Translations under genes and position numbers: made by a program
Shown: in pieces, positions 46,255-57,469 of the stretch
How the letters are laid out: each line of letters begins with the position of its first letter
How positions within the stretch are numbered: the first letter of the stretch is position 1
The notes under the pieces: generated by a model
Databases searched by the model: none
What the model was told of the DNA's origin: nothing
Seen by the model: the letters and a program-made list of their open reading frames with translations, nothing else
NCBI GenBank assembly: GCA_038503035.1
Contig: JAVSML010024598.1
Location: 124,001 to 188,000, forward strand
Direction of reading: 5' to 3'
From: Crocodylus rhombifer
Lineage: Eukaryota > Chordata > Crocodylia > Crocodylidae
DNA: 64,000 nt

Positions 46255-47347
46255 TGACATGGATGGGCATGCATCACACCCCAAGGGTCCCCTCGGGCTC
46301 TGCGGCTTCCCCTGGCACCTTAGAGATGGCCACCCAGATGGAGCCCATGGTTCCGGGTTCCACACAGACAGAGCCTCTGGCTCTCAGCTGCAGGGGGTCC
46401 TGTCCCTTTTTCAGGCTCTGGGGCCCAGGAGCATAGCCACCTCCCTTTGTGGAGTCTGCTTCCTACTGGGGTGTCTGGCACGCCAGCTGGAGAAGCTCCA
46501 GGCCACAGTCCAGAGACTGCGTGCCATGAGGGACCGCGACCAAGAGATAGACTCCTACTGCCAGGCCCTTCTCCCTCCAGAGCCAGAGGGTAGACCACCA
46601 TCTCCCTCCAGGACAAAGGAGGACTCCGGGACCTCCCACTCTGTCCAGTCAGGGGCATGGACCAAGATGGTTAAGGGCCCTAAGGCCCGCTGCACCAAGG
46701 CCCCTGCCCCACCGGAGCTTAGCAACAGGTATGCACCTCTTGCTGCTCCAGCAGAGCCTGTGGAGTTGCCAGCTCCCACAGGCAACACAGGCTCAACAGC
46801 AGCTACCGTCCTCACTCTCCCCAAGGCAAAATGTAAGGTGCTTGTTGTGGGAGACTCCATCCTGAGGGGGACTGAGGGGGTAATCTTCCACCCCGACCCC
46901 TTAGCCCAGGAAGTCTGCTGCTTCCTGGAGGCCAGCATCCAGGACATTGTAGAGAGGATCCCTAAGCTCCTCCAGCCCACAGACCACTATCCCATGCTCC
47001 TTATTCATGTGGGCACCAATAACACAGCTCAGAGCACTCCCAGCTGGGTCATGAAGCGCTACAGGGATTTGGGAGCAGGGCTAAAGGGTCTGGGGGCACA
47101 GGTGGTGTTCGCGTCAGTCCTCCCAGTCTCAGGGTATGGGCTAAGGAGGGAGAGGAGGATCCACGTAGTCAACCAAAGACTGCAGCGCTGGTGTCATCGG
47201 GAAGGCTTTGGGTTCCATGACCACAGCCCGCTCTTTGGTGAGAGAGACAGTGAGCTGCTGGGAAGATATGGCTTCCACCTCTCTCCCCTGAGGAGGAAGC
47301 TCTTCTCAGCCAGATTGGCTGACCTGCTTCATCGGGCTTTAAACTAA
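46255..47347 (+). pseudogene. CR1 ORF1 with esterase-like domain, nearly full length
   Basis: An ATG at 46254-46256 opens a 60-codon frame (MTWMGMHHTPRVP); a second frame from 46259 then runs to 47347, so a frameshift before about 46440 is likely. The protein shows a cysteine-containing CGVCFLLGCLARQLEKLQAT segment (coiled-coil-like, 46455-46515), a proline-rich middle, then VVGDSILRGTEG (GDS block), LLIHVGTNN and GFHDHSPLFGERD. Block III should be GxND; here it reads GTNN, so the residue after the oxyanion asparagine is changed. The frame ends T TTA AAC TAA, as in the other copy. Confidence 0.85.
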
Positions 47348-47372
47348 GCCCGCTGGTGGATGGGGGGACTAC

Positions 47373-49480
47373 CACCTAATCAACAACCTAGTGACTGATG
47401 GGAAGCTGGGTGACGGCGACCATGAGCTGATCACCTTCACCATCTGCTGTAAAGCTAGCAAGTCAGTCAGCAACACGGAACTCCTTGACTTCAGGAAAGC
47501 TGACTTTGACAAGCTCAGAAGGCTTGTCAGTGAGGCCCTAAGGAACCATGACCCCAGGGGGAGGGGAGTTCAGGAAGAGTGGTTGCTCCTCCAGGGAGTG
47601 ATCCTCAATGCACAAGCTAATTTGATTCCATCTCAGAGGAAAGGCAGCAAGAGGGCAAAGCAGGCCCCCTGGCTCTCCAGGGATCTACCAGACCTCCTGA
47701 GGCTAAAGAGAAAGGCCTACAAAGGATGGAGGATGGGATTCACCTCCAAGGAGGATTACACTGGTCCGGTCCTGCAGGGAGCAAACCAGGAAAGCCAAGG
47801 CTGCAACTGAACTCCAACTAGCTTCAAGCATCAAGGACAACAAAAAGTCCTTTTTCAGAAATGTGGGGAGCCAGAGGAAAAGCAAGGGCAACATTGGACC
47901 CCTGCTGAACCAGATGTGGCAACTGACAACTGACGCCCAGGAAAAAGCCAACCTATTAAATGGGTACTTTGCATTGGTATTTCATCAGTCCCATGGGACA
48001 CCCATGCCCACTACGGAACAGGGCGGTCCGGGTGGGGGAGATCCCCTGTTCTCCATAAATGCTGACCTCATGAAGGAACAGCTTGAGAAGCTGGATACCT
48101 TCAAGTCAGCCAGCCCTGACAACCTGCACCCCAGGGTACTCAAGGAGCTGGCGAGCGTCATAGCCCAGCCCCTGGCACGGATCTTTGAGAACTCCTGGTG
48201 CTCTGGTGTAGTGCCTGAAGACTGGAAGAAGGCCAGTGTGGTGCCTGTCTTCAAGAAAGGGAGGAAAGTGGATCCGGCTAACTATAGGCCCATCAGCCTC
48301 ACTTCTATCCCAGGGAAGATCTTAGAAAACTTTATTAAAGAGGCCATCCTTAATGGACTGGCCGAAGCCAACATTCTAAGGGATAACCAGCACGGGTTTG
48401 TTGAGGGTAGGTCTTGTTTGACCAATCTCATTTCCTTCTATGACCAGGTGACCTATCACCTGGACAAGGGAGAAGAGATTGATGTCATATATCTTGACTC
48501 AAAAAAGCCTTCGATCTCGTATCCCATGATCACCTGTTGGTGAAACTGGCCAATTGTGGCTTTGGGTCCACCACGATCCGCTGGCTGAGAAATTGGCTCT
48601 ATGATCGAACCCAGAAGGTAGTAATAGATGGAAGTCAATCATCATGGTGTCCTGTGACCAGTGGGGTCCCCCAAGGCTCTGTCCTTGAACCCATATTGTT
48701 CAACATCTTCATTACTGATGTGGACATTGGAGTCAGAAACGGACTAGCCAAGTTCACCAACGGCACCAAACTTTGGTGCAAAGCATCCACACCAGAAGAC
48801 AGGCGGGTGAACCAGGCTGACTTGGACAGGCTCAGCAAATGGGTGGATGAGAACCTGATGGTGCTTGACAATGAAAAATGCAAGTTTCTCCACCTTGGGA
48901 GGAAAATCCTGCAGCATCATTATAGGCTCTGCAGTGCTTTGCTGGCTAGCACTATGGAAGAAAGAGACTTGAGGGTCATCATTGACCACAAGATGAACAT
49001 GAGCCTAAAAGGCGATGCTGCAGCTAATAAAGTGATCAAAATGCTGGCTTGCATCCATAGATGCTTCTCAAGCAAATCCTGGGACATCATTCTCCCCTTG
49101 TACTCAGCCTTGGTGAGGCCGCAACTGGAGTACTGCATCCAGTTTTGGGCTCCACAGTTCAAAAAGGATGTGGGGAAGCTTGAGAGAGAGTCCAGAGAAG
49201 AGCCACACGCATGATTAGAGGTCAGGAAAACAGACCTTATGACAACAGGCTGAGAGCCATGGGGCTCTTTAGCCTGGAAAAGCACAGGCTCAGGGGTGAT
49301 CTGATGGCCACCTGTAGGTTTATCAGGGGTGACCACCAGTATCTGGGGGAACATTTGTTCACCAGAGCACGCCAAGCAATAATGAGGTCTAAAACAGCCT
49401 GCCATCAGAGGTGTTTCAGGCACCTACATTGAACACCTTCAAGAGCAAATTGGATGCTTATCTTGCTGGGATCCTATGAC
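47373..49480 (+). pseudogene. CR1 ORF2 remnant, endonuclease mostly deleted
   Basis: The frame begins after the deletion with TDGKLGDGDHELITF, the last endonuclease motif. A 5-bp loss near 47762, a 1-bp loss near 48489, a 2-bp gain near 49188 and a 79-bp deletion near 49386 break it. Recognisable parts are PANYRPISLTSIPGK, DVIYLD, GVPQGSVLEP and QLEYCIQFWAPQFKKD. The RT catalytic box is FTNG (48753-48764) where the active copy has FADD, so the protein would be catalytically dead even in frame. Confidence 0.9.
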
Positions 49481-49568
49481 CTCAGCTGACTTCCTGCCCT
49501 TTGGGCGGGGGGCTGGACTCAACCTTCCGAGGTCCCTTCCAGCCCTAATGTCTATAAAATCTATTAAA

Positions 49569-49972
49569 TAAAAAAGTAATTTATCCAGAACATTCCTAAC
49601 ATAACTTAAAAATACATCACAATGAAAAGTGTAACTGCAAAATAGCCTAGTTTAATATAATATTTCCTCAGTAAGTTAAACAATTTTAAAGAAATTCCCT
49701 TCCCGCCAATAATTCTGTACCCTTGCAATTTGCCACCATGTTCAGATGCCTGAAGCTAAGCTATTTCAAACCAGGGGGAAAGGGAATGAATTTTAGTACC
49801 TCTTGCAGAGAACACCTGCCTATCTCTCCCCCATTTTATGTAATGAAAAGTTTCTATCTCAAGTGTCTATGCTGGTCTCCACTTACAATGTGACATAAGC
49901 CAGAAGAAAATCTTTCAGATGGGTTCCATTTTAGGAACTGGAATAATGATAAATTATTATCATGGAGTTTTG
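49569..49972. other. AT-rich, nothing recognisable
   Basis: No ORF or repeat that I can name between the CR1 tail and the next hAT. Confidence 0.4.
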
Positions 49973-49980
49973 GCTATTAC

Positions 49981-50324
49981 CAGTGGTGACGCATAGAGGG
50001 TGCACTGGGGTGCACGTGCACCCCCTGAGAGTGCTGGTGCACCCCCTATCAGGCCACGCTCCCCATTTAGAGAGAGGGCAGGGGGTGGGTGGGAGCACCA
50101 GTGCCCCGCCCCATCAGTGCCATCTGGGGAGCGGGGCTGCCAGCAAAATCAGCCACGGGACTCCTGGTGAGTGAGATTGGGGGTGGGGAACCCCCTGGTT
50201 AGTGCTATCAGGTGCCGGGGTACCCCCTCTGGGTCAGTGGGATTGCCCACTAGGGGACACCCCCCACCAGTTGCTGACTAGTGTCAAGTGGGGCACCCGA
50301 CTCAAGAGTCACCATTCACCCATG
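49981..50324. mobile_element. hAT-like element with CAGTGGTGACGC end, 344 bp
   Basis: The left end CAGTGGTGACGCATAG and the right end TTCACCCATG (minus CATGGGTGAA) are partly matching inverted termini. Flanks GCTATTAC (49973-49980) and GCCATTAC (50325-50332) agree at 7 of 8. The interior repeats GTGCACC and GGTGCACTGGGG words. It shares its end type with the element at 9948-10652. Confidence 0.65.
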
Positions 50325-50389
50325 GCCATTACTTTTGGTTTTCCCCAAGGGTGCCCTGGTGAACAGTTGTTCACTGAGCCCTTGATGTA

Positions 50390-51345
50390 GCAGTAATCTG
50401 CTACCAAGTCCCCTCTCAGCCTTCCTTTTTTTTAGGCTGAAGAGGCCCAAGTCCTTCAGCCTTTCCTCATATGGCTTGCCTTACAAGTCTCTGACCATAT
50501 GGGTGACTCTTTTCTGGACTCTCTCAAGCTTTTCCACGTCTTGTTGAAGTGCGGTGTCCAGAACTGGACACAGTTCTCCAGCTGTGGTCTCACCAATGCT
50601 GAGTAAAGCAGAAGAATCACTTCCTTGGTTTTGCTTAAGATGCATCAGTTGATGTATGCCAGAGTATTGTTTGCCCTGATGGCTACAGCATTGCACTGAT
50701 GACTTCTGTTCATACTATGGTCTATTATCAACCCTAGGTCCCTTTCAGTCATGGCACTAGTCAGTATGGTGCCACCAGGCCTGTAAGTATGTTGGGGACT
50801 GCTCATCCCCAGACAGAGCTCTTTACACTTCTCAGTGTTGAACTTCATCTGGCTCTGATTCCACTCAACTTGCCATTCCACCTGTATCTGCAGCCTATTT
50901 TCAAGTGTGACCATGCTCCCCCATAACTTGGTGTCATCTGCAAACTTGGCCAGTGAGCTTTTCACCCCAACATCCAGATCATTGATAAAGATGTTGAAAA
51001 GCACTGGACCAAGCACAGACCCCTGAGGGACACCACTGGCTACTTCTCGCCAGGATAACAGATCTGTTCATTAGAACTCTCTGGGTCCTACCCTGCAGCC
51101 AGTTTCCTACCCACCTAACTGTTGAGCAGTTAAGCCCGCAAATCCTCCAATTTTCCCATGTGAACATCATGGGATAGTAGATCAAAGGCCTTTTGGAAGT
51201 CTAGGTATACAATGTCGACCTCCTATCTCTTATCCAGGTAGCGAGTTACCTGGTCATAGAAAGAGATGAAATTGGTAAGACAAGACCTGCCCATGATGAA
51301 GCCATGATGGCTGTCATTCAGAATCCTACCTTATGCAAGCGTATC
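50390..51345 (-). mobile_element. CR1 LINE fragment (minus), lacks 3' end
   Basis: On the minus strand it encodes MLGPVLFNIFINDLDVGV, KFADDTKLWG with intact aspartates, FNTEKCKELCLG and TALQQDVEKLERVQKR. Upstream lies motif A wording with several breaks. The 3' UTR and tail are absent, unusual for a LINE insertion, so the end has been lost by a later deletion. Confidence 0.85.
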
Positions 51346-51990
51346 ACACAGACTCCTTGATTAATTTTTCCAAGTCATTGTATTGCTTGATGATGTTAAA
51401 AACCTGTTTGCACTGCTCATACCAGCATGGCACATACTGGCTTCTATAGTCTCTAGAAACATAGACTTTAGCTATTTCCATTAGGCAGTTTGTAAATGTA
51501 TTGTAGCCTTGATCAATATTGGTTTCTGATGGTTCCTCTTGTTGTTTTGCTCTCATGTTGTTCAGCCTTTGGTATTTCTGCCAATCCGCCTTCCAAAAGT
51601 TCCATCCTGGGGCTGTTCTAAATGGTATGGGCTGAAAAATCATATTGTCAATCATATTGAGTGAGGGTCTATGTTGGAAAGATGGAAACTTGTCAAGTAC
51701 TTTTCTTATTGATATTTTATTTGAGCTGCCCCTTTTCACCTAGGAACTGGGTTTGTCGAAATGTTCCAACGTCCAGAGTGGAAGGTGCTTGGCTCTTTCA
51801 AATAATATATGGAGGATTATAGCATTCAGGCTTTCCCAGAGATAAAGATTGCCTCCATTGCTACTGTTAACAGAATATCCCCAATATTGACAGTTGACGT
51901 CTTCCACATACAAGGTCATCTGGTCTTAAATAAGTAGGGATGGGATTGACAACTCAGCAAAGGATGGCTTGTATATATTGACAATGATTA
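51344..51990 (-). pseudogene. Endonuclease/linker fragment of a different LINE clade
   Basis: The minus strand reads VEDVNCQYWGYS near 51900 (the GDFN-type endonuclease block), then FPSFQHRPSLNMI, PGWNFWKADWQKYQRL and SRDYRSQYVPCWYEQC. The combination P.WNF.KADW and YR..Y.P.W is typical of a jockey-superfamily type LINE seen widely in animals and differs from the CR1 and RTE-like elements here. Exact clade unresolved. One stop interrupts it near 51739. Confidence 0.6.
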
Positions 51991-52305
51991 TGTCACTGAT
52001 CTGGACAGCACTCCATTCTATTGCAGTCTGGGAGGTGTTACATCATTTCTTTTGGAAGTACTAAAAGACAGCACAGTAACAGCCTGTACTGCGCCATGCT
52101 GGCAGCAGATGGTTATTTTTGGCTGCTATATCGCTGTACAACGTGATGTAATGAGGGAGGGTGTTGCTATGGCAACACAGCAGTGGCATCATGGTTTTTG
52201 CCAATGGCTGCTACAGCATTGGAGGACATTGCTAGTAGATTCACCCACATAATCCAAACTGCTGCATAGATGCCAGACAAAGTCTTCCTAAACAATCCGA
52301 GGCAG
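51991..52305. other. No recognisable gene or element
   Basis: Holds short GC-mixed sequence with a 66-codon plus ORF that shows no motif. Confidence 0.35.
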
Positions 52306-53295
52306 ATGCCTAGCCAGCCTCAGTGAAGATGATTATACAATTTCCCATGTCAGTTTTTTCCAATGTCCTACTGTTCTTCTGATTAGGAAGATTTTTTTCC
52401 CTGCCATTTGATCTAAATCTGTTTTGATGAAGATTATATCCATTGCTTTGTGTCCTGCCCTCTGAGGCGAGAAAGAACACTTGTTCTCCCCCTTCTTTAT
52501 GGCAGCTTTTCAAATATATGCAAACTATTATAATGTCCCTGCCTAATTTCCTTTTCTCCAAACAAAATCGGCATCACTCTCTCCACCTATAGCTTGCATT
52601 CTAAACTCTTTATCATCTTTGGTATCCACCACCTGGATCCTCCCTAGTTTCTTAAAATACGGAACCTTGAATTGTACATAACTAAGGACCTACTCAATTT
52701 GTAATTTCACAGATTTCATGGAAACTGGGAAATTGGGCATTGACCATGAAAGCAGGCATTGTCCATGAAATCCATGCAATAAAACAAAACCTTACTAAAA
52801 ATAAAATGCTGGCTCCGCAGTAGGAGCCAGCAGTCCTCATGACTGCTGCAGCCCAGCTTGCAGCCTGGCAGGGTGGGGGTGAAGGAAGAAAGCCGCTGGT
52901 GCAACACAGAGCAACCAAGATGGTGGCTGCCCCTGCCTCTTGCTGCTGATTGGCCAATAGGGCTGTCCATTGTGTAGCCCTGCCACTCTACGCCAATGAT
53001 CAGTGAGGGCTGAAGCCACACTATAGAGAGCCCTCTTGGCCCATTAGAGGTGAGAGCTGTGACCACATGACAGACTGCCCCTTTGGCCAATCAGTAGTGA
53101 GGGGCAGTGCCACCCAGACCCTTTGGCTGAGCATAGGTGTGACATTGCAATAAGCCTGTGAAAATGGCAGCTGGCCATATGATCAGCCCACAAAATCAAT
53201 CACTTGCCTCCCCAATTTTGGTAGGTCCCTATACTCCAGCAAAAGCCTAATCAACACTGAATAAAGTGGTATTATCACCCCCACTGTCTTATGAG
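52306..53295 (-). mobile_element. Old CR1-like LINE (minus), split by a hAT-like element
   Basis: The minus strand at 52306-52561 reads KRKLGRDIIIVCIYLKSCHKEGG, a CR1/L3-type C-terminus with frame breaks. The LINE text stops at 52682 (GAATTGTACATAAC) and resumes at 53232 with TACTCCAGCAAAAGCC, which is the next CR1 phrase. This shows that 52683-53231 is an insertion. Confidence 0.68.
52683..53231. mobile_element. hAT-like element with TA(A/G)GGACCTAC ends
   Basis: The left end TAAGGACCTACTCAATTTG pairs with the right end, whose minus strand is TAGGGACCTACCAAAATTGG. Flanks do not give a clean 8-bp duplication (TACATAAC, TACTCCAG). The interior repeats TTGGCCAAT-like words (near 52950, 53035, 53090). 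No transposase. Confidence 0.6.
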
Positions 53296-53864
53296 CATTT
53301 GCATTTTTGTGGTTACACCACATTGGTAACTCATGTTGGATGCGTCCATACAAGCGCATATATGTTTTGCAGCACCTCAAAGGCACCACAAAACACACCC
53401 CATGCACATGATTTGGTTCTCTGCACTGCATATTTGTAGCATGGACCCAAATTCAGGAAATCCCAGTATAAAAAAAAGCATGCCAAAAAAAAAAGGAGCG
53501 TGGTGCAGAGGGAAGCAGCTTGCACCACTCAAAACTTGAGCCTGGCTAGCCAGAGCCACACTCTGGCTACTGGCCAGGCTCCACATGCCTAGACTCCTGC
53601 CACTGCAGCCCTGATAGGTCCCCAAAACCCCAGGTAAGGCTGCTGGGTCCAGCCCAGGTGCTGGCCTCAGCCTCCCCTACCCCACTTGGGGCAACTTGCT
53701 GCAAAACAGTGTGCATGCAGGGGCTTTCCCCAGGGACAACTAGCAGTGGTACAAATATATCCTACTGCTATTAGGCCCTGGGTAACACATATTCCTGCTC
53801 ATGGAGACACACCTGTTGAGTTTGTGATGTACTATAATCTCCATATCTTCTTAACAGTGCTATT
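53296..53864. other. No recognisable gene or element
   Basis: Short overlapping ORFs on both strands near 53333-53625 are mutual shadows without motifs. Confidence 0.35.
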
Positions 53865-53872
53865 CCCTAGAT

Positions 53873-54189
53873 CAGTGTTTCTCAACTTCATTAGACATAA
53901 GGCACCCCTAGTAAGACTCAAGGCACCACTTCAGAAAATGACAGTGCTTAGTTTTCATTCATTTTTTGATGATGGAAAAATAATCAAATAATTTATCTGA
54001 TGCAAAGAAAGGAACTCAGGAGTATGACAGAATGTTTTTATCACTCATTTTATATTTGAAATATCTGGTTTTATCTTGTAAATTATGTTTGAACACCTAA
54101 CAGTGCTAACATTATGTGGAACTCTGTGGCTCTTGAAAGGATCTCCAGATACCCCAAAGTGCCAGCGCACCTTGGTTAGGAATTGTTGG
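53873..54189. mobile_element. Small hAT-like element, CAGTGTTTCTCAAC end
   Basis: The left end CAGTGTTTCTCAACTTC is followed by AAGGCACCCCTAG. The right end CACCTTGGTTAGGAATTG is a weak inverted partner. Flanks CCCTAGAT and GCCATGAT agree at only 5 of 8. It is related to 29446-29733. Confidence 0.52.
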
Positions 54190-54625
54190 CCATGATAAGT
54201 ATTCTGTTTTGCATTTATGCCTATAGTTTTTCTTTCCTATGCATAACACCTTATATTTGTCCTTGTTGGATTTCATTTTGTTGTCTATAGCCCACTTCTC
54301 CAATTTATTGAGATCCTTTTGATTTCTACTATCCTCCATAGTGTTTTTAACTTCTCCCAATTTTTTCATCTATAAACCTGATCAGGAGATTCTCAATTCC
54401 TGCCTCCAAATCATTAACAGAAATGTTAAAGAGCACTTAGCTCACCCCTCTATGGAACTCTACTTGAAACCTAACAGTCTGCCACCAATCCATTTATATT
54501 TACTCTTTGTTTGTGATTATTTGACCATTAACAGAAATTCTGTCTTGCCTACAGATCTCCAGTTTACTAATGAGAATGCCAAGTAGGATTATATAAAAGG
54601 CTTTCAGAAGTCAAGGCATGCTACT
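54190..54625 (-). mobile_element. Old CR1/L2-like LINE fragment (minus)
   Basis: The minus strand carries SRNQKDLNKLEKWAIDNKMK and NKDKYKVLCIGKKNY, the region after the RT active site in CR1-like LINEs, then wording for the palm (CCAAATCATTAACAGAAATG) further right. Much diverged, with several stops. Confidence 0.65.
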
Positions 54626-54889
54626 GTCCATTGATTTTGTCTCATTTACTGTAACAAGAGGTCCCCTTTTGCAGAGACCTAGCACACTCATTGCATGGGT
54701 GTGGCAAGGCTTAGAGCAAGTCAGAAAGCTAAAATGGCTTTCTGTAGGAGAAACCTACAAACTATATCTACATATTAATGGAGCTAAGTCTCACTAAAGA
54801 AAACAAAAGAACTACAATATCCACTTGAAAGCAAAGCCTGTAAGAGACAAGAAAAGCTTGCACCCCCAACCTAAGGCACCATCACTTTA

Positions 54890-55260
54890 AAGGGGAAAAA
54901 AACAGAAAAAGTGCCTCTACTTACCCTAGAAGCAGGGATTGGGGGGCTCCAGGGCCTCTGGGCAGAAGCCCCCCTGGGCAGCACAGGGCAGTGAGGGGCA
55001 GGAGGACCCAGGTTGGGCCCCAGGGAGACAGATGGCAGCTGGACTGCTGGTAAGTGCCGGGGGGTTGTTTTTTTTAAACTATGGGGTGGGAGGGCAGGGA
55101 CTGGGGGGGCTTGGGTGGCTGGGGGGGATGGGGCCAGGCAGGACAGGTTTTGGGGAGGGTCTAAGGGGCTGGCAGAGTGGGTGGGGCCATCAGGGACCCT
55201 CCCCCCATGATCCCCTCCCCCGTCCTCCAGCCCCCTGACCCCTTACTTAAGGCACTGGAG
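54890..55260 (+). repeat. GC-rich unit shared with interiors of TAGGG-type hATs
   Basis: The words GCACAGGGCAGTGAGGGGCA and GGTAAGTGCCGGGGGGTTG then a T run match the units at 27250-27330 and 38130-38160. No TAGGG terminus is found beside it, so this is a fragment. A 99-codon plus ORF is compositional. Confidence 0.5.
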
Positions 55261-55589
55261 CCCTGGTGCTGAACATGAAGACTGACAGGCTGCATGTTTC
55301 AGAACTAGGGTGAGGGGCTGACCACAGAGACACTCTGGAAGCCAGAGTGCCTCCATGAAGGACCCAGCCTCCAGTTGCCTCAGGGTTTCATCCCAGACTG
55401 TGCCCTGCCTCACTTTTCTAAACTGGTTTTTTTAGATGCCTGGATATTCAGGGGTCTAATTTTCTCTCCCCACTGCAAGTGAGCAGTGCAGGGAACATTT
55501 TTTTTGTTCCTGCATGTGTCTGTTGCCTCATCTGAAAGGGGTTTGAGACGAGACAAGAGGCATGAGCACGCTCATCTGAATGCACCCAT

Positions 55590-57055
55590 GAGATTTCTTT
55601 TGGCCCCATCCTCCAATTTTTCTAGGTCACTCTAATCCCAGCCCTACCCTCCAGCATATCTACTACTTCCCCCAGCTTGGAGTCATCTGCAAACTTGCTA
55701 AGAGTGCACTCTATGCCATTTTCCAGGTTGTTGATGAAGACATTGAACAAAACCGACCCCACAACTGACCCCTGGGGCATTCCACTTGATACCTGCTGCC
55801 AACTAGACATTGAAGCATTGATTACTGCTCTCTGAGCCCGATGCTCCAGCCAGTTTTCTATCCACCTTACTGTCCATTCATCCAGCCCATACTTCTTTAG
55901 CTTGTCTGTGAGAATATTGTGGGAGACCAGAACAAAAGCTTTGCTAAAATCATGGTTCACTAGATCCATCAGTTTCTCTGCATCCACAGAGCCAGCAACC
56001 TTGTCATAGAAAGCAATCAGGTTGGTCAGGCATGACTCATCCTTGGTGAAACCATACTAACTATTCTTAATCACCTTCTTCTCCTCCAAGTGCTTAGAAA
56101 TGGATACCTTGAGGGTCTGCTCCATGACCCTTTTCCAGGGATTGAGGTGAGGCTGACTGGTCTGTATTTCCTTAGGTCCGCCTTTTTTATTTTCTTAATA
56201 TGGGCACTGTGTTTGCCCTTTTCCAATCATCCGGGACCTCTCCTTATCACCACAATTTTTCAAAGATGATGGCAAATAATGGCTCTGCAATCACATCAGC
56301 CCACTCCCACAGCACCCTTGGGTGCATCCCATTCAGTCCCATGGACTTGTACACGTCCAGCTTTTCTAGGTAGTCCCTAACCTGTTCTTTCAGCACTGAA
56401 GGATGCTTACCTCCTCCTCAAACTGTGCTTCCCAGCATAGTAGCCTGGGAGGTGACCTTACCTGTGAAGACTGAGGCAAAGACGGCATTGAGCACTTCAG
56501 CCTTTTCTACATCCTCGGTCACAAAGTTGCCTCCCCCATTCACTAAGGAACCCACATTTTCCCTATTCCTCCTCTTCTTACCAACACACTTGTAGAAACC
56601 TTTCTTGTTACCCTTCACATCCCTTGCTAACTGCAACTCCCATCACACTTTGGCTTTCCTGACTTCATCCCTGCATGCCGGAGCAATCCTCTTATATTCT
56701 TCCCTAGTTATCTGTCTAAGCTTCCACCTCTTATAAGCTTCCTTTTTTGTGATTAAATTTTCTAAAGCGTTCCTTGCTAAGCCAAGCTGGTCTTCTGCCA
56801 TACTTGCTAGTCTTCCTGGACATCGGGATGGTTTGTCCCTGTGCTTTCAATAAGGCTTCTTTAAGGTACAGGCATCTCTCCTGGACTTCTCTCCCCCTCA
56901 GTCTGGCTTCCCAGGGGATCCTTTCCATAAATTCCCTGAGCGAGTTGTCTGCTTTTCTGAAGTCCAGGGTCCTTACTCTGCTGCTCTCCGTCTTTCCTTT
57001 CCTTAGGATTCTGAACTCAAGCATCTCATGGTCATCCACTACATACTACATTCCC
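55590..57055 (-). mobile_element. CR1 LINE fragment (minus), endonuclease end to RT
   Basis: From right to left on the minus strand: the endonuclease end and linker (MDDHEMLEFRILRKGK, VRTLDFRKAD, GREVQERCLYLKEALLKAQ; 56731-57039) and [22 protein letters not shown] (56418-56636). Then, after breaks, the RT: FSKAFVLVSHNIL, SGMPQGSVVGSVLFNVFINNLE and KFADDSKL (55622-55987). The catalytic aspartates survive, but frames change at least three times. Both ends of the element are missing. Confidence 0.88.
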
Positions 57056-57439
57056 CACCAATTCTTCCCTGCTCTTCTACCTTTCCAGTGGATAAATCAT
57101 CAAAGTTGGAAGGGTGATTTGGATGCTTGGGCAACACTTGAACACCTGTCAAATGCTCAGGCTTTTGCACACCGGAGACATTACTCCATCTTTGCCAATG
57201 CACTGAAACAAATAGGAGTCAACAGTTACCAGTTATAAGCCATTGAACTACTGGTATAGATCCAGGCACCAGGGTTTGTCTCTGACTGTGGAAGAGGTCA
57301 CTGCACCTCACTGAAAAACTATTTCCCACTTCAAGCTGGGCAGTCCCCAGCCAATAAGGTGTTTTCCCATCACAGTCTTCTGCTTCAATGGGTACTTATA
57401 GCTTAGAGATTCAATTTGAAAGCTGACTGCTATCATGCA
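57056..57439. other. Unassigned; possible 5' part of the RTE-like element
   Basis: No recognisable protein. It directly precedes the endonuclease of RTE-like copy 2 and could be its 5' UTR. Confidence 0.3.
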
Positions 57440-57469
57440 TCACCAACTACTATAAAAAAATGCAAGGAA

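Larger units (their letters stand above)
46205..49568 (+). mobile_element. CR1 LINE, long copy 2 with two internal deletions
   Basis: The copy starts near GAGCCCCCTAGGGTAGACCA, upstream of the ORF1 start. It carries almost all of ORF1, the end of the endonuclease, the RT and the C-terminus, and ends with CCTTCCAGCCCTAATGTCTA plus ATAAAATCTATTAAAT. Against the 33780 copy it lacks about 700 bp (junction near 47366-47375) and 79 bp (junction near 49386). Because it reaches into the 5' UTR, it complements copy 1 as evidence for the element's architecture. Confidence 0.93.

Noticed and set aside
57056..57238. Plus-strand ORF 56774-57238 as a gene
   Set aside because: It is the antisense of the CR1 linker region for most of its length.
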